Part shown: positions 1 through 11,338 of the stretch, piece after piece | How the letters are laid out: the number at the start of each line of letters is the position of its first letter | How positions within the stretch are numbered: position 1 is the stretch's first letter | Assembly (NCBI RefSeq): GCF_910589235.1 | Contig: NC_060968.1 | Coordinates: 5,646,021 to 5,710,020 of the forward strand | Source: Vespa crabro | Lineage: Eukaryota > Arthropoda > Insecta > Hymenoptera > Vespidae | DNA length: 64,000 bases | Direction of reading: 5' to 3' | Made by a program: the position numbers and the translations under genes | Notes under the pieces: model-generated | Told to the model about the DNA's origin: nothing | The model's input: the letters and a program-made list of their open reading frames with translations, nothing else | The model's database searches: none

Positions 1-120
1 ATTTTGCGGATGTCTCTTATGTCCTGTTATTTTAATTTTCTCACTAAAAGAATATAGATTACGTCATGTAGTTATTTAAGATTTTCCGTATAATTTACCG
101 ATCGATCTGATTATTATTAT

Positions 121-201
121 AAGTAAACGAAGCTCTATTGTGAATTATATTCTTTAGGAAAAAAATATTTTATTCGGCATCACAGCCACTTTGAATTACT
201 T
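121..201 (+). ncRNA. Candidate miR-2/miR-13-like hairpin
   Basis: The 3' arm (about 178-200) starts CATCACAGCCACTTTGA. Mature miR-2/miR-13 family members begin UAUCACAGCCA, so the seed ATCACAG and several further bases agree. The 5' arm pairs with it: AAGTAA (121-126) with TTACTT (196-201), GAAG (129-132) with CTTT (189-192, one wobble), and TGTGA (139-143) with TCACA (180-184). There is an internal loop opposite the middle and a terminal loop of about 36 bases. A TTGTGAA segment on the 5' arm, as here, is typical of this family. Against it: the loop is long, the 3' end departs from the family, and GAATTACT TG AGTAATTC (193-210) forms a competing inverted repeat. No second copy is seen in the window, although a cluster could continue left of position 1. 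Confidence 0.25.
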
Positions 202-601
202 GAGTAATTCGTAAAACGACTCTCTAGAGCGTTATAGTGCGCTAAGAAATTCATCGGTTTATACGACGGCCCTTGTATGAATTCTTTGATTTTAATACGT
301 ATTAATCTTCGCGTCGAACGAACGAAAAGAAAGAAGAGAAATAAAAAGAAAATGGAAAGAAAAGAGCGAACGTATACGTCGCCTTAAAGTGACGTTATTG
401 TGATATAAATTGAGATATAGAGTGGTGAGCAGGAAGTTTCAGGGGTGCTGACGAAGAAAGTTGAAGGATCAGCCGAAGCTGTTAGTCTTGATTATCGTGG
501 ACAGTCGTCGTGGAACCCTCGCGGTGCCGACGACCAAACGGAAGACGCATGGTCTCCTACCGACCACGAACCTTCCCGTTGGGGGCTATTAATTCGTACA
601 A

Positions 602-886
602 ATGCCACCCTTTATTAGACAAGACCTAACTCAGGCAACGGTGTGCAACGTGCCATTACGAATACATATACGGTGCTGTTACATAGTATTCCCTGAGTTT
701 CTAGTGTTCCTATCTATGCTTGAAATTTGTACGAGGACGTTTTTGTTAGATGCAAGCACGCAGTGCGATATACCATCTTTCGAAGGGATTTATTTGCCTC
801 GGAAAATCTGTCAAGATTATCTACAGGAAAGGAAAACGTTCCTGTATAAGGCAAATGTTTATTCGATTTTTTCTTCGTTTATGTAA
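602..886 (+). CDS. Unassigned small ORF, 94 codons
   Basis: ATG-initiated frame with no low-complexity run. The product is moderately hydrophobic, with several cysteines and a stretch rich in Cys, Tyr, Phe, Val and Leu around residues 24-42 that could be a weak membrane segment. No family is recognised, and no convincing splice sites or TATA box are visible around it. A chance open frame is the simpler reading. It is listed because it is one of the few frames here not built from microsatellite. Confidence 0.1.
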   Translation: MPPFIRQDLTQATVCNVPLRIHIRCCYIVFPEFLVFLSMLEICTRTFLLDASTQCDIPSFEGIYLPRKICQDYLQERKTFLYKANVYSIFSSFM

Positions 887-1049
887 CGCAATTTCATGAG
901 CTCGAGAAATCTACGAGATTCCTTGTGCGACTTTGAAGATTCTTTCGAATTCAAGATGGTGACGAATGGAATACGCGAAAGAAAATTAGGGCCAAGCGCA
1001 TTTAATAAATGTAAAATGTTGATCGCGAAGAAAAAAAAAAGGAGTGGAA

Positions 1050-1388
1050 ATGAAAGGTGAGGCTGCTGAATACGGTAACAATGCGGTAAATCAGTGTCAC
1101 ACATTTCTCCCTCTTCGAAGGTTTAGTCCGTTACTTCGAAGGACTTTATTGAAGTCCCGTCAATCTCTGTCATTCGTAGCTTCCAATTTGAATGAAATCG
1201 TCCGGACAGGTTGGGCCGGCATATCAGGCGAAAGAGCGACGTTAGGACGACAGAATAGGCGATGGACTTTATACGCAAACTCGAAAGACAAATTGGGCAA
1301 CGTTATACTCCTGTGGCAAAGGCGAAACTGCTTGGAGCAGGTGTATCGCAAAATATATATTACCAACGAATGGGTGTTCAGTAATTAA
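1050..1388 (+). CDS. Unassigned small ORF, 112 codons
   Basis: The open frame begins at a GTG six bases upstream; the first ATG is at 1050. The predicted product is basic, rich in Arg and Leu in the first half, with mixed composition afterwards and no domain I recognise. The opposite strand also carries shorter open frames over the same bases, which weakens the case. It could be an exon fragment or chance. Confidence 0.1.
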   Translation: MKGEAAEYGNNAVNQCHTFLPLRRFSPLLRRTLLKSRQSLSFVASNLNEIVRTGWAGISGERATLGRQNRRWTLYANSKDKLGNVILLWQRRNCLEQVYRKIYITNEWVFSN

Positions 1389-3100
1389 AATGTCTCCTTT
1401 ACGAAATTGTGTTCTACGAGCACGCTGAGGTATATTCAATGTTTTTCGAATTAGTTTTTTACTATTCGTCAAAGTGTTACAATGTTGTAAAATCTTTTTC
1501 TTCTTATCATCCGTTTCTTTGGTGTTCCTGATATTCTTTGATAATTTTTAACCAAAGATACAAAAATCCTCGAAGTGCATGAAGGACAAGGCATTATGTA
1601 ACTAAGCGCGAGCAAGAATTTTCTTATGCGTCGCTTTTGTCCTAATGAAGAACTTGACGAGAAGATGTCATAACTTATGGAAAATCTATGGTCTAAGGAG
1701 TGCCTTTTATCGTTTTTATAATCGACAATTCCTATTTCACGGGTGTATCATTATTTCTTCCGCGAAAATGTATGTTCTATGATGGAAACTAGGAAGTACA
1801 AGCGTGATTCTTTATGAACGCCGGCCCAGGGTCTGGATAGAAAAGTCTGGAGAAAAAGTTTATCCACCGAAAGTTTTCACGCGAGTTATCACTCCTTTTC
1901 TATCGCTATCGTGTCTACTTCTCTCCCCTTCTCTATATTTCTTTCAAAGTCGATACGCACTTACGTGGCGTATTCCGTACTTTCGGTGTCTACATACCGG
2001 TTAACGACAGCTTCGACGATTAATATCTATTCTTCTTCCATTCGTGTTACTTAACAAGTTATTTGGAGTTAGCATTGTGCGATAAAAGAAAAAGTTGGAA
2101 GCTTAATTACTTTATAAACAACTTTTGACCGCGAATCGTTATAGAATTTCATCGAACATCACGGGAAACTGTTTAGGCCAGCTTCAAATTCTTTTCTGAC
2201 ATCCTTCATCGTAGTAAAGTATCGAGGAACCCGAATCTCTAAGGATTATAGACCTTCGATGCATCGAACAGAGATGCGGCAAACGGCGAAGAAGAAAGGC
2301 TAGATGGGGCCGGAAAAGGGATAGAGAAAAGGAGATGAAATTCTCGTGATGGAGAAACTCATGGGAAATCGATCATTCTACTTTTGGTAGTTAATTAAAC
2401 TCGAAGTTATTAAATTCATAAAAACTGTACGGATGTTGAGTCTACTTCCAGTTCATTTCTCTCGTGAGTATACACACCTGTTATTTCCATCTTTTTATTT
2501 TACGTTGAGAACTTCATTATTCTTTTTTCTCTTTTTATTAACCAGAAACTTTTAAAACATCGTTATGACACGAAAGAAAATGAAATGGATGATGACTTTT
2601 TTATCGGAGAGCTTGCATATGCAAAAATGGTCATTGTTTTAATTAGGATTCTACGTATGGATCAAGAGAAAGTTGCGTACTGGGACATTATTTAAAGCTC
2701 GTATTTTCGCGTTAGCAAACTGAACGAGAGGTACAGTTGATCCTGTAAAATATTTTAAAGCCGCAGCCGATATCGAAGCTACGATTTCACCATAGAGATT
2801 CATCGAGACAATTTGTGCACCTGGTTTCTGCCGACCGCTTTTCTAGGATCATGGCAGACGCAGAAGGATTTACGATGGTAACACATCCACTTTGTGAGGG
2901 TAAACGAAAAAGACAAAAGAGATGTCAGATTAGGTCACATAACTTTGTCCTTTTTTCATTGTTTCCCATAGAAGCGAAAATCAGCGGCCGCCTAGCCTTT
3001 CCAGAAGAAAGAAAGCCGGGTGGTATCGAATTTTCCGAGGTAAAGCAGCAAGCGTACAGAGCTAGTGAACGCAGTAACGTTCAAGTTATAGTTTCACCCC
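1389..3100. other. Non-coding stretch, nothing recognised
   Basis: AT-leaning unique-looking sequence with scattered short T and A runs. Short frames at 1804-2004 and from 2815 exist, but the latter runs straight into the CT array at 3101 and is not credible. No RNA gene or transposon signature was seen. Confidence 0.6.
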
Positions 3101-3103
3101 CTC

Positions 3104-3142
<39 letters not shown>
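3101..3142. repeat. (CT)n microsatellite
   Basis: About 20 CT units with one interruption (CTCG). It is followed by a purine-rich stretch of GGA/GAA at 3171-3260. Confidence 0.95.
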
Positions 3143-3537
3143 ATACTCGTTCCTTCAGCTTCTTGAGAAATGAAGGAGGAGGAGGAAGAAGAGGAGCGAT
3201 AGGAAGGAAGGAAACGAAGGGTGGAAAGAGAGGCCCGGAGGCAAAGAAAGCGAGGGATGGAAAACGTTAGGGAGAAAACTTCGGCCTTTTATGATTGCAG
3301 GGATGCTCGCGTACTTTACGCTGGCCCGTAAACTCTTCTCTTTGCAGAGGAGCTCGTAGCCCTTAATAATAGATTTTCACGAAACGTCGAGGGCAGACGA
3401 GAGCGAGAGGATGGAATAGGTGGAAAGGGAAGGTAAAGTCAGGTGCAGGAAGGGAATACTATGTTGACGTTAGGATGAGAGGTAGCTCGTAGCAGTAAGA
3501 AAGAGGGAACATCTTCGAGATGGGGGTTGCATCGTTC

Positions 3538-3592
3538 TCGGGTCGTCCTCGCGTCATACTCGCGTCGTCCTTGCGTTGTCCTCGCGTCGCTT
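3538..3592. repeat. 11-bp minisatellite, five units
   Basis: Five consecutive 11-base units starting at 3538, 3549, 3560, 3571 and 3582, with consensus TCGCGTCGTCC. Each copy differs from the consensus at zero to three positions. Because 11 is not a multiple of 3 the array has a 33-base coding period; on the minus strand this gives a repeating Asp-Ala-Arg-Thr-Thr peptide, an effect of the repeat and not evidence of a gene. Confidence 0.85.
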
Positions 3593-4736
3593 GTGCATAA
3601 GTTGTCGTTTCTATCTCGAAGACCGCGGTGCTTACTTTGAAAATTTATTTTTCCCTCGTCGTATAACATTGTAAATGCGAGAGGGCTGGTTGCGGATGAG
3701 TTGGTTGACGGACACTAGCTTTCTTCCAAGTGTTGCATGCTATCTTCGATACTAGATGAGACTGGAAATAAGAGTAAAAGAGGGAGAGAGAGAGAGAGAC
3801 AGAGAGAAAAGGAAATTTCAAGGTGTAAGTTGTAAACGTGTACGAAGTTGGTCGCATTCGCATGCATCCATCTACGAGTGTACGCTGACAGATAAACCGC
3901 TGAGTCAAGCTATTTGACTTGCACATTTCTAGCGTTGGCACACCACCCTCGGACGTCGCTGGGAGTTATAAACGGGCGCTTTAGAGCTCCCTTGAAATTG
4001 GACTGCGGGGAATAAACGAAGCAACCCTTCTCTTTCTCTTCGTCATCACCTTGAACAAGCCAACAAGTATATTCTTGGTGAAATGATCTCATAATCACGT
4101 TTACTTGTATTTATATACGTTAAGTGATTAATTCGTACATTGGTTATGGAACGATCGATTCATAGATTCATAGATTTTTCGTATATCAGAAATAACACAC
4201 GTAATTCGAAACATTCGTAGAGAAAGAACATCGAGTCATTATAAAGAATGTTGTTTCCCTGGAATATTTCTGCTAACGCTGCGAATTCTGTGAAATAACG
4301 TGAGGCAGTAGTTTTCAAGTACGCTCGAAAGAATTTCTTCTCGCTAGCTATATACTCTCCTATCCTCCTAATGTAGACGGAATGGCATTGAACGGAGGCA
4401 GCGAGGCGACGAAGTACAGAAGTAATGGGACAGGCAAGTGCTATTGTACACGCATAAATACAATTCTGGGATTAAAAAAAGTGGACCGATCCTCTCCGAC
4501 GAGCAAGTAGTAGTGCCGCTACTACTTTGATCCTTTTCTTACTCACCCGCTGTACTCCAGAACTCTTACCACCACCGCAATACTCGTAAAGAAGATCCGA
4601 CTTGTATACTACTGTCGCGAATGTTGAGCCGTCGGAACGCAGAGAGAAAGCAACCATCCCTTTTACTTCCAGTCGCTTTGCTCATTTCGTTTTACCTTTC
4701 TTTTTATTATACATGTTATTATATGCACGTACAATC
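3593..4736. other. Non-coding stretch with one GA array and one hairpin
   Basis: Holds a short imperfect (GA)n run at 3781-3807 and a perfect 9-bp hairpin at 4505-4527 (AAGTAGTAG, loop TGCCG, CTACTACTT). Minus-strand frames across 3645-4098 are short and unrecognised. Confidence 0.6.
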
Positions 4737-4752
4737 TATATTGGTCCAACAC

Positions 4753-4826
<74 letters not shown>

Positions 4827-4833
4827 TGGTCCA
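4737..4833. repeat. (TA)n array flanked by a 12-bp direct repeat
   Basis: The TA/CATA array (4752-4826) is bracketed by two exact copies of TATATTGGTCCA at 4737-4748 and 4822-4833. The outer sequences then differ. This arrangement suggests that a short segment was duplicated with the array, or that the array expanded between the copies. Confidence 0.9.
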
Positions 4834-7080
4834 TTGTGACAAGTAAATAAACTGAGGTACATTATATTGAAAGAATTCTATTGAAAGAACAAAAAGTGAG
4901 AAAGAGAGGAGTCAAAGAGAAATGAAGGAGACATCGAAAGGGTGAATACTCGAAAGAGGATTCAACTACGTTGTGCATTGCACCTCTTGAAAAAGAGCTT
5001 CCGGCTACGACTCATTCTCGTAGCCTGTAAAGAAACTAAGAGACCTCTGGTAATAGATAGAGAGAATGAGAGAGGGAGATAAAGAGAAGGATGAAAGAAC
5101 GAGGAGCGTGTATAAAATGAGGACCATTTTTGAAATGATAAAATCCAGAATATTTCTAGCTTACGTAAGATATAAAGGAAAGAACATCCTATGATAGAGA
5201 CGGGAAAGCGAACGAGAATGTTCTCTTTTTCTCTGTCTTTATCGTGAAAGTGCGAACGTTATTATCGAAGGCGATCGATTATGATAGCTATTGCGCATTA
5301 ACTTTCCACTTTCTTGCGAATTGTATTCATGTTCGGTATAACTCTCTTCTTTCTAGTGCGATCCATATATTATTTAATTTTACTTTTTCCGTTTCTCTAC
5401 ATAAGCCCCCTATCATACTTTTATCGTACTTTCCCCATTCCCATTTTTGTTGTATATTACGGAGACTTGTGTAAAAACACTAAGAGGAAAAGAGGGCTCC
5501 TTAATATCGTACGGTGCTTATCTCGAAAGTATGTGCAAGATATGTAGATTGTGAATTGTAGATCCGCCAAAGAGTGCGTAAAATATAGACAAAAGAAAAG
5601 AAATCGCTACGGTAATTGACATAAAGTGCTAAAAAGAGAGTGTTTCCGTGACGTGTACGTTTCAACGCTATAGTCTTGACAAACGTAATAGGCAACGTTG
5701 AAAAACATCCCTCGAGGAATATTTCTATATTCATCGAACGGGCAAACTAGTAAATTATTCAGACGGACCGGAGAGAAGGTTGAGAATTTATCGAACGACT
5801 TTCTCGTTCCGTCCAAAATTTGCGAATGATTAAAGTTCCGAGATAAAATGTAAATTGCATATCCGCGGAAAAAGGAGATCACTCGTAGCCATTTGGAGAA
5901 AAGGGCTGCTGCACTTTCGGTGCACAAAGAAGCATAAAGATGGGTCTCGCTCGAGGCTCAGGCATTTCACTACTCGCACCGCGCATTAATTCGAAATGAG
6001 ATTACTTAGGTACGTGAAGAGGACCGTCTTCCGAGCTCTTGCACTGTTAACTTAAATTGACTATCGTTCTCGAAATAATGGCAATGTCTTTGTCGCCTTT
6101 GCGACCATCTTCCGCCTCCTCATCAGCTCTACCCTTTCCGTCCTTCCCTACGGTTCTTCTGTATCTTCGTATCTCTCTTCTCTACCTCTTCCATTTCTTC
6201 CTTCTCCCTCTCTCTTTCTCTCTTTCTCTCGTATTCTCTTTAAAACAAACGGGGAACTTTGCGTTTAAACTGCATTTCGCCTCCAAATTAACAATTACAT
6301 TGTTTTAAAATGCTGTGCGCTGGCTTAAGAACCTCTCCTCTCCTTGTTCTTAGTTTAACTTTTCAACGAGGACGAGTAACAACGAGAGATAGAGAAACAA
6401 AGCGCGATTGTAAAAAGGAAAAATTTTTTCCCAAAATACTTCATCCTTCATTCAAAAGTTCAACTTAAAAAAATATCTGGTTGATCCTTCCCTTCACTTC
6501 TTTGCAAATTTTCTTACTCACTTCAAACTTACTTTCTTGATTGAAGTCGTAGGTAAACATATAATCGTCGGCCGTAAATTTGGAGATTGACTTAACCCGA
6601 GATGCGAGTTCTTCGTTGTACCCAAGAAATATACTCTCCTTCTTATTTCCAATTCTTGAAACGTCATAGGCCGAGAGAAGAAGAAGAGTTTAGGTGTAAC
6701 GGCAAAATAGACCCTTTCCTAATCGGTACTTTCCGATTTCTTTACCTCGCAATTTCTTCAAAACCATTTTCCACACAGCTGTTGGTAGACATTATCGTTT
6801 CCAATTCTTCACGATTTTGCGCAAATCAAATGACAGCCTCAGAGAAGGTGGTGGCAGAGGCACGGTCAGAGCAGTACCGCTGTTAGTTTTTTCTTTGATG
6901 CTTTTCCGAGCTCTCTCACCAAGGTAGAAGTCAGTCGAGTGTGAGTCTCGAGGCATCCCTTGCTCTAGAGTAAGAAAAAAAGAGAAAGAAAGAGAGGGTG
7001 TTCTGTTATGGATCCGAAGTAAGGGGTGTCAAGGGAGAACTATACGATGCTTCGTCGCCTCGTACCTTCGACCAACACAA

Positions 7081-7083
<3 letters not shown>
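4834..7083. other. Non-coding stretch, nothing recognised
   Basis: Mixed AT-leaning sequence with a pyrimidine-rich patch at 6110-6235 and a purine patch near 6973-6998. The open frames at 5244-5927 overlap each other on both strands and have no recognisable product. Confidence 0.6.

Positions 7084-7115
<32 letters not shown>
7084..7115. repeat. (CT)n microsatellite
   Basis: Sixteen uninterrupted TC units. Confidence 0.95.
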
Positions 7116-7120
<5 letters not shown>

Positions 7121-7397
7121 CCACACTTCCTTCGCATGATGCGCGCGAGTGCGCGTTATTGGCAGACCGCTTTACCGCATCACCGTCCAACACTATTTCA
7201 AACATGTTACGTCGAATATTCCTACATATATCCCAACTTGCAACATTTTCTTTTACCTTCCCTTGCGATCGACTAAAGAAGAGGTCCGTAACGTTACCAG
7301 TGAAAGCCGATATCTATTCCGTAAGTTCGCCGTCGTCAAAGCAATTTCGAAGATGACATAAATATGATACATGAACAGTTTAGTAGTTCATCTGACT

Positions 7398-7474
7398 GCC
7401 ATTACAATTATATATTTTTGTAATATGAAGATCGAACAATATTTCATTTATAATATGTATAAAATTGTAATGGC
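7398..7474. other. 77-base hairpin in AT-rich island
   Basis: GCCATTACAATT at 7398-7409 is exactly complementary to AATTGTAATGGC at 7463-7474. Pairing continues inward with scattered mismatches over most of both arms, giving a stem of roughly 30 positions. The size resembles a microRNA precursor, but the content is very AT-rich and it lies about 120 bases from a transposon-like terminus, so a fold-back in a small DNA transposon is more likely. Confidence 0.5.
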
Positions 7475-7596
7475 TAAACATAGATACATTAATTTGTATA
7501 TTTTTGTTAATCACAATAAGTGATATATAACATGAAAGAAAAATTTTTTTTATTCATGAACAACCAAAATATACACCGATTTATTCAAATATACCA

Positions 7597-7627
7597 TGGT
7601 GTCTGAATATTTTTGTCACTCACTGTA
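7597..7627 (-). mobile_element. Tc1/mariner-like terminus (decayed MITE)
   Basis: The segment reads GTGTCTGAATATTTTTGTC, then ACTCACTG, and ends in TA (7626-7627). This is the style of terminal inverted repeat seen in insect Tc1/mariner elements, which insert at TA. The element would extend leftwards into the AT-rich island (about 7360-7600), which contains related strings such as TGTATATTTTTGTTAATCAC. The matching left terminus was not found, so the copy is truncated or diverged. A 12-bp palindrome CGCATTAATGCG follows at 7629-7640. Confidence 0.35.
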
Positions 7628-8138
7628 CCGCATTAATGCGTTTTTATTAACAGTTGTTATGTTTTCATTACTATTCTATTAATGAATGTAAAATGTTTTA
7701 ATATTCATACGACCTTGTACACGCGACACTTGTTTTGATACTAGTGACTTTCTAAGGTTAATTAAAGATTCTTCCAGAACACAGCAGGGCGGTAAGAGCG
7801 TTGATCTTGGCTTCCATTGATTCATCATTACTTTTTCTCACATATTCGTCATCGGCAGCATAAAGATAACATGACAAATGATGAGCATCGTTATCAAGTA
7901 ATATAACCTTCGTAGTGGCCCGTTATTAGAATTCCACGTCCTATCAAATCCGTCATAACTTCTTGTATAACGAGACGCTCGTCGTTAGGAGTGCTTGAAA
8001 TTGTCGCTCATTGTCCCACCCTTATCTTGTCTAACTTTGTAGGAAAGCTGCTCGGGGGTTAAGTCGCGCCAGAGTAGGTATGTCTTGAATAATTCACAAG
8101 GTCGAATATTGGCGAACGACATTATATGCGATCGTGTT

Positions 8139-8159
8139 TGTGCGTGTGTGTGCGCGCAT
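8139..8159. other. Alternating purine-pyrimidine tract
   Basis: Twenty-one bases of strict alternation made of TG, CG and CA steps, a classic Z-DNA-prone composition. Confidence 0.7.
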
Positions 8160-8212
8160 CTCTGTACACATTTATACATATTTATAACACATACATTTAA
8201 ATTTAAACATTT

Positions 8213-8230
8213 ATACGCGTGCACGCGTAT
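8213..8230. other. 18-bp perfect palindrome, Z-DNA prone
   Basis: ATACGCGTGCACGCGTAT is its own reverse complement and alternates purine and pyrimidine throughout. A second palindrome, TTTAAATTTAAA, lies at 8196-8207. CA-rich sequence follows at 8254-8279, roughly complementary to the TG-rich tract at 8139-8152. Confidence 0.85.
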
Positions 8231-8773
8231 CTGTATGCTATCTATATATAGTAGCACACACAGACCCACCCACACACAAGTATCATGCCCCCTGCAAGCT
8301 CGCGGTCCTTAGAGTACGGTAGCCTTCGTCCGGACACGGATGGCTGCGCGATTTGTGCAAGGGACACGCCTCTGAATGGCGTATAATTAAGTCGCAACAT
8401 CGACGCGGTCTTCCTGCGACGTGTCCACTGGGAAACGGATGAGCAAGAACAAACATAGCTAAATGAACACCCCTTTCCCTCGTTCTTGGTCCCCTTCGAC
8501 TCTCCTGCTTGGTCTCTCGTTATTGCTCGGCCTATAGGTAACATTCGTAGTTCACCTTTCCTTTCTTTCATTCTCGAGCTTGCGCCTTGAATGATTTTCA
8601 AAATGAGCTGAAAGTTCTTTGAAACTTTCGATATATAGAACGTAATGAAAATTTTAATCTAAGAGTACCTTTGAACTGTAAATGCGTAAGCGAAACAGCT
8701 CGAGACTCGAAAAGTCATTTTCTTAGTGTAAAATTATTTTCGATTGTTGTGTTTGCTTTTCCACTTTTCATGA

Positions 8774-8775
<2 letters not shown>
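8231..8775. other. Non-coding stretch, nothing recognised
   Basis: Contains a minus-strand frame over 8242-8601 with basic composition and no recognisable motif. No RNA gene seen. Confidence 0.55.

Positions 8776-8831
<56 letters not shown>
8776..8831. repeat. (TA)n microsatellite
   Basis: About 28 TA units preceded by a CATA boundary, as in most TA arrays of this window. Confidence 0.95.
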
Positions 8832-8833
<2 letters not shown>

Positions 8834-10014
8834 CATATCAAATTGTCGAATTAATGTCGTTTGTAGTTTTCTTCGAAAATGATGAATAAAGCGAGAGTGG
8901 TTTCTGCAAAAATCCTCAGCCAGCCCGGGAGAACGTGTGACAAGCGAACGCTACAAAACGTGATCTTGATTGCTGCTCTTCATCGACCATCACTCGGACG
9001 TATGCTGCGATGTATACGAATCAAACACGAGAGTATTCACCATAATCGCGAGCGCATGTGTGTGTGTGTGGGCATGTATGGACGTATCTACTATTGATAC
9101 GTGTACGTATATAGCACAAAAGAGGGGTTGGGCTTCTTCCTGGATATATCTACTTCGTTGATTTTCAAAAGGTCAATATAGCTGCGCTCGGAATACTGTA
9201 ATTAAAGGACCTCACGACTAATGTATCTATCAACGTGACCGGTGACTTGTTCCAGTTTCAATTTTTAAGAGAGCGAGAACCGAAAAAATATTCGCTCAAA
9301 CGTGGATTACGCCTCAATTCGAAGGTAACTGTAATTGAATCGATCAAAGGGTCGAACGTACAATAAAGGAAACTACTGTATACTCTTGCTTCGCTTTGAG
9401 AAAGTTACAGGATTAAAGATCACACAAGAATTCAAGCAAGCTTGAACGCAATATAATATATTTTAAAGATGACGAAACGAAATTAGATCATTAAAAGGGT
9501 ATTCTGAGAACAAGAAGAAACTAAAAATTGTAAGAGAAAAGGAAAATGAAGGATAGACAAGTATTTGCTAGAGTTCAAGAGGTACTTAATACTAGAACTC
9601 CTTCGGTGTGCATTCGGTAGGTAGATTTTGCAAGGCACGAGACAACCCATTCACTCTTTTTCTCTCTCATTCTCTTTTTGGAGACTCGATCAGTGAATTG
9701 CTTTTCATTAAGGCCCGATTCATTCTTCATTTTTTTGTCCCATTTCGTCTTACTCACAGTACTTTCGGATAAATTACTGAACCCCTGGCACTTCCTCGTT
9801 GGCCCCAGGGTACTCACAGACAATTTAGCTCCGTTGCGTCTATCCCTTCTGCTCGCGCAGAAACTCTCCTTGCGTCCTTTTCTCTCTTTCTTTCCTCTTT
9901 GCCCCGATACAAACTTTTAAATAAGACGCTTCTGGGCGACTTGACTTCCTTCCTACAGCGACGCCTTTTGGAGGGAGTCGACAGCAAGCTCTGCTTCTAC
10001 TCCATCTCTTTCTC
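8832..10014. other. Non-coding stretch, nothing recognised
   Basis: Unique-looking sequence with a short GT run near 9058-9070. Frames at 9575-9920 occur on both strands over the same bases and are not credible. Confidence 0.55.
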
Positions 10015-10085
10015 TCCTCCTCCTCCTCTTTCTCCTCTTCTTCTTCTTCTTCTTCGTCTTCTACTTCTTCTTCTTCTTCTTGTCT
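10015..10085. repeat. Imperfect (TCC)n/(TTC)n trinucleotide repeat
   Basis: A run of TCC units passes into TTC units with a few interruptions (TCG, TAC). It would encode poly-Ser/Phe/Leu on the plus strand but sits in no supported gene. Confidence 0.9.
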
Positions 10086-10825
10086 TCGCTCCCCTTCTTC
10101 GTCTTTATTTATCTTCTTTATTTTCCGACCATACCATTGAAGTTGTCTTCTTGGAGAATTCCAAGTATCTCATGCGTGTCATCAACTTTGTTGTTGTGGT
10201 ATCAATTTCTTCCTAGGATTCCAATTATTTGCTCGTTCCGTAAAGTAAAATTCTCCCTTTCCATTTTCGACTCCGAATGCCTAACAATATAATTTCCAAA
10301 AGTAGCCGAACACGATGAGGACTTTAATGGGGAGCTCACTCTCTTCTTAGATAAATTATCTTTAAATATTTCTACTTTATTGTATTCCTTCACACATCTC
10401 GGACGTCCCAGATAAAAAAATTATAAAACGTTTCTTCTATAATATAATCGGAAAATGTTTGTCCTAGAAGAAGGATTTGCTGAACGGTCTTTTCAGAAAT
10501 GAATTTCGATACTCGTCTATTCCTTAATTCCGAATATTCGAGACTTGCCTATGGGACAGTTGAAATGAGATCACAGTGGCTTGCTTTCAGATCTGATTGG
10601 TGGAAGAAAGTTTCTGCGAATTTCATGAATCACAAATGAGAGAAACGAAACGACATTAAACTCGCAGACTTTTGCGTGTATAATACTAGAACGCAAGACA
10701 TTGTGATGATAGCACAAGTAGAATTAGTGGAAAGGAATGAAGTATAATTAGAAATTTTGACTCTTTCTATCATTTCATGAAAATGCTCGTATATCGATGC
10801 TATTAAAAAAGGCTTAAACTTCATA

Positions 10826-10846
10826 TTTTTTTTTTTTTTTTTTTTT
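10826..10846. repeat. Poly-T tract (21 T)
   Basis: Uninterrupted run of 21 thymines. It could be the reverse complement of a poly-A tail, but no retroposon body is recognised to its right. Confidence 0.9.
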
Positions 10847-11338
10847 CATTTAATCTTTTAGACACCCAAAACACGTTAATGCGCGCTTTGCATTGTCGGA
10901 CGCGTAGTGCCGTGTATATACAAAATGCGCATGTAGTTTGAACTTGAAATTTAATTAATATAATTAATCAAGTGTAAAATGGCCCTTTGTGTGGAATCAT
11001 GTTTTGAAACATACCACACAAAAGAAAACTTTTAAATTAGTCAATGCTTTCGTATATTTTTTCGAAAATAAATAATTACATTCATTTTCAATTATTGAGT
11101 TCTTTATCTGGGGGGATCTAGCAGGTACCGCCGAGATAAATTGTATGCCATATAAAGAGTTATTTTTCTTTTTTTATAGATCATCGAAAAGTCGATCCAC
11201 AAAACCATTAATTCACATAACGTCATATAATAATATCGTAAGGCTGTTTATTCGAATGGGTCCGTATTTATTTTCGTCGTCCGTATATTACAAAACAAAG
11301 ATATATATACTGAATACAGAGATATATCAGTAGAGCAA

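Noticed and set aside
3439..3669. Minus-strand repeat peptide with Asp-Ala-Arg-Thr-Thr units
   Set aside because: Explained by the 11-bp DNA minisatellite; the frame is short and unsupported.
4081..4091. Minus-strand TGAGATCATTT, the first 11 bases of bantam microRNA
   Set aside because: Similarity stops after 11 bases and no precursor-like pairing arm was seen nearby.
8139..8150. TGTGCGTGTG, resembling the start of miR-210
   Set aside because: It is part of a low-complexity TG/CG run, so the resemblance is uninformative.
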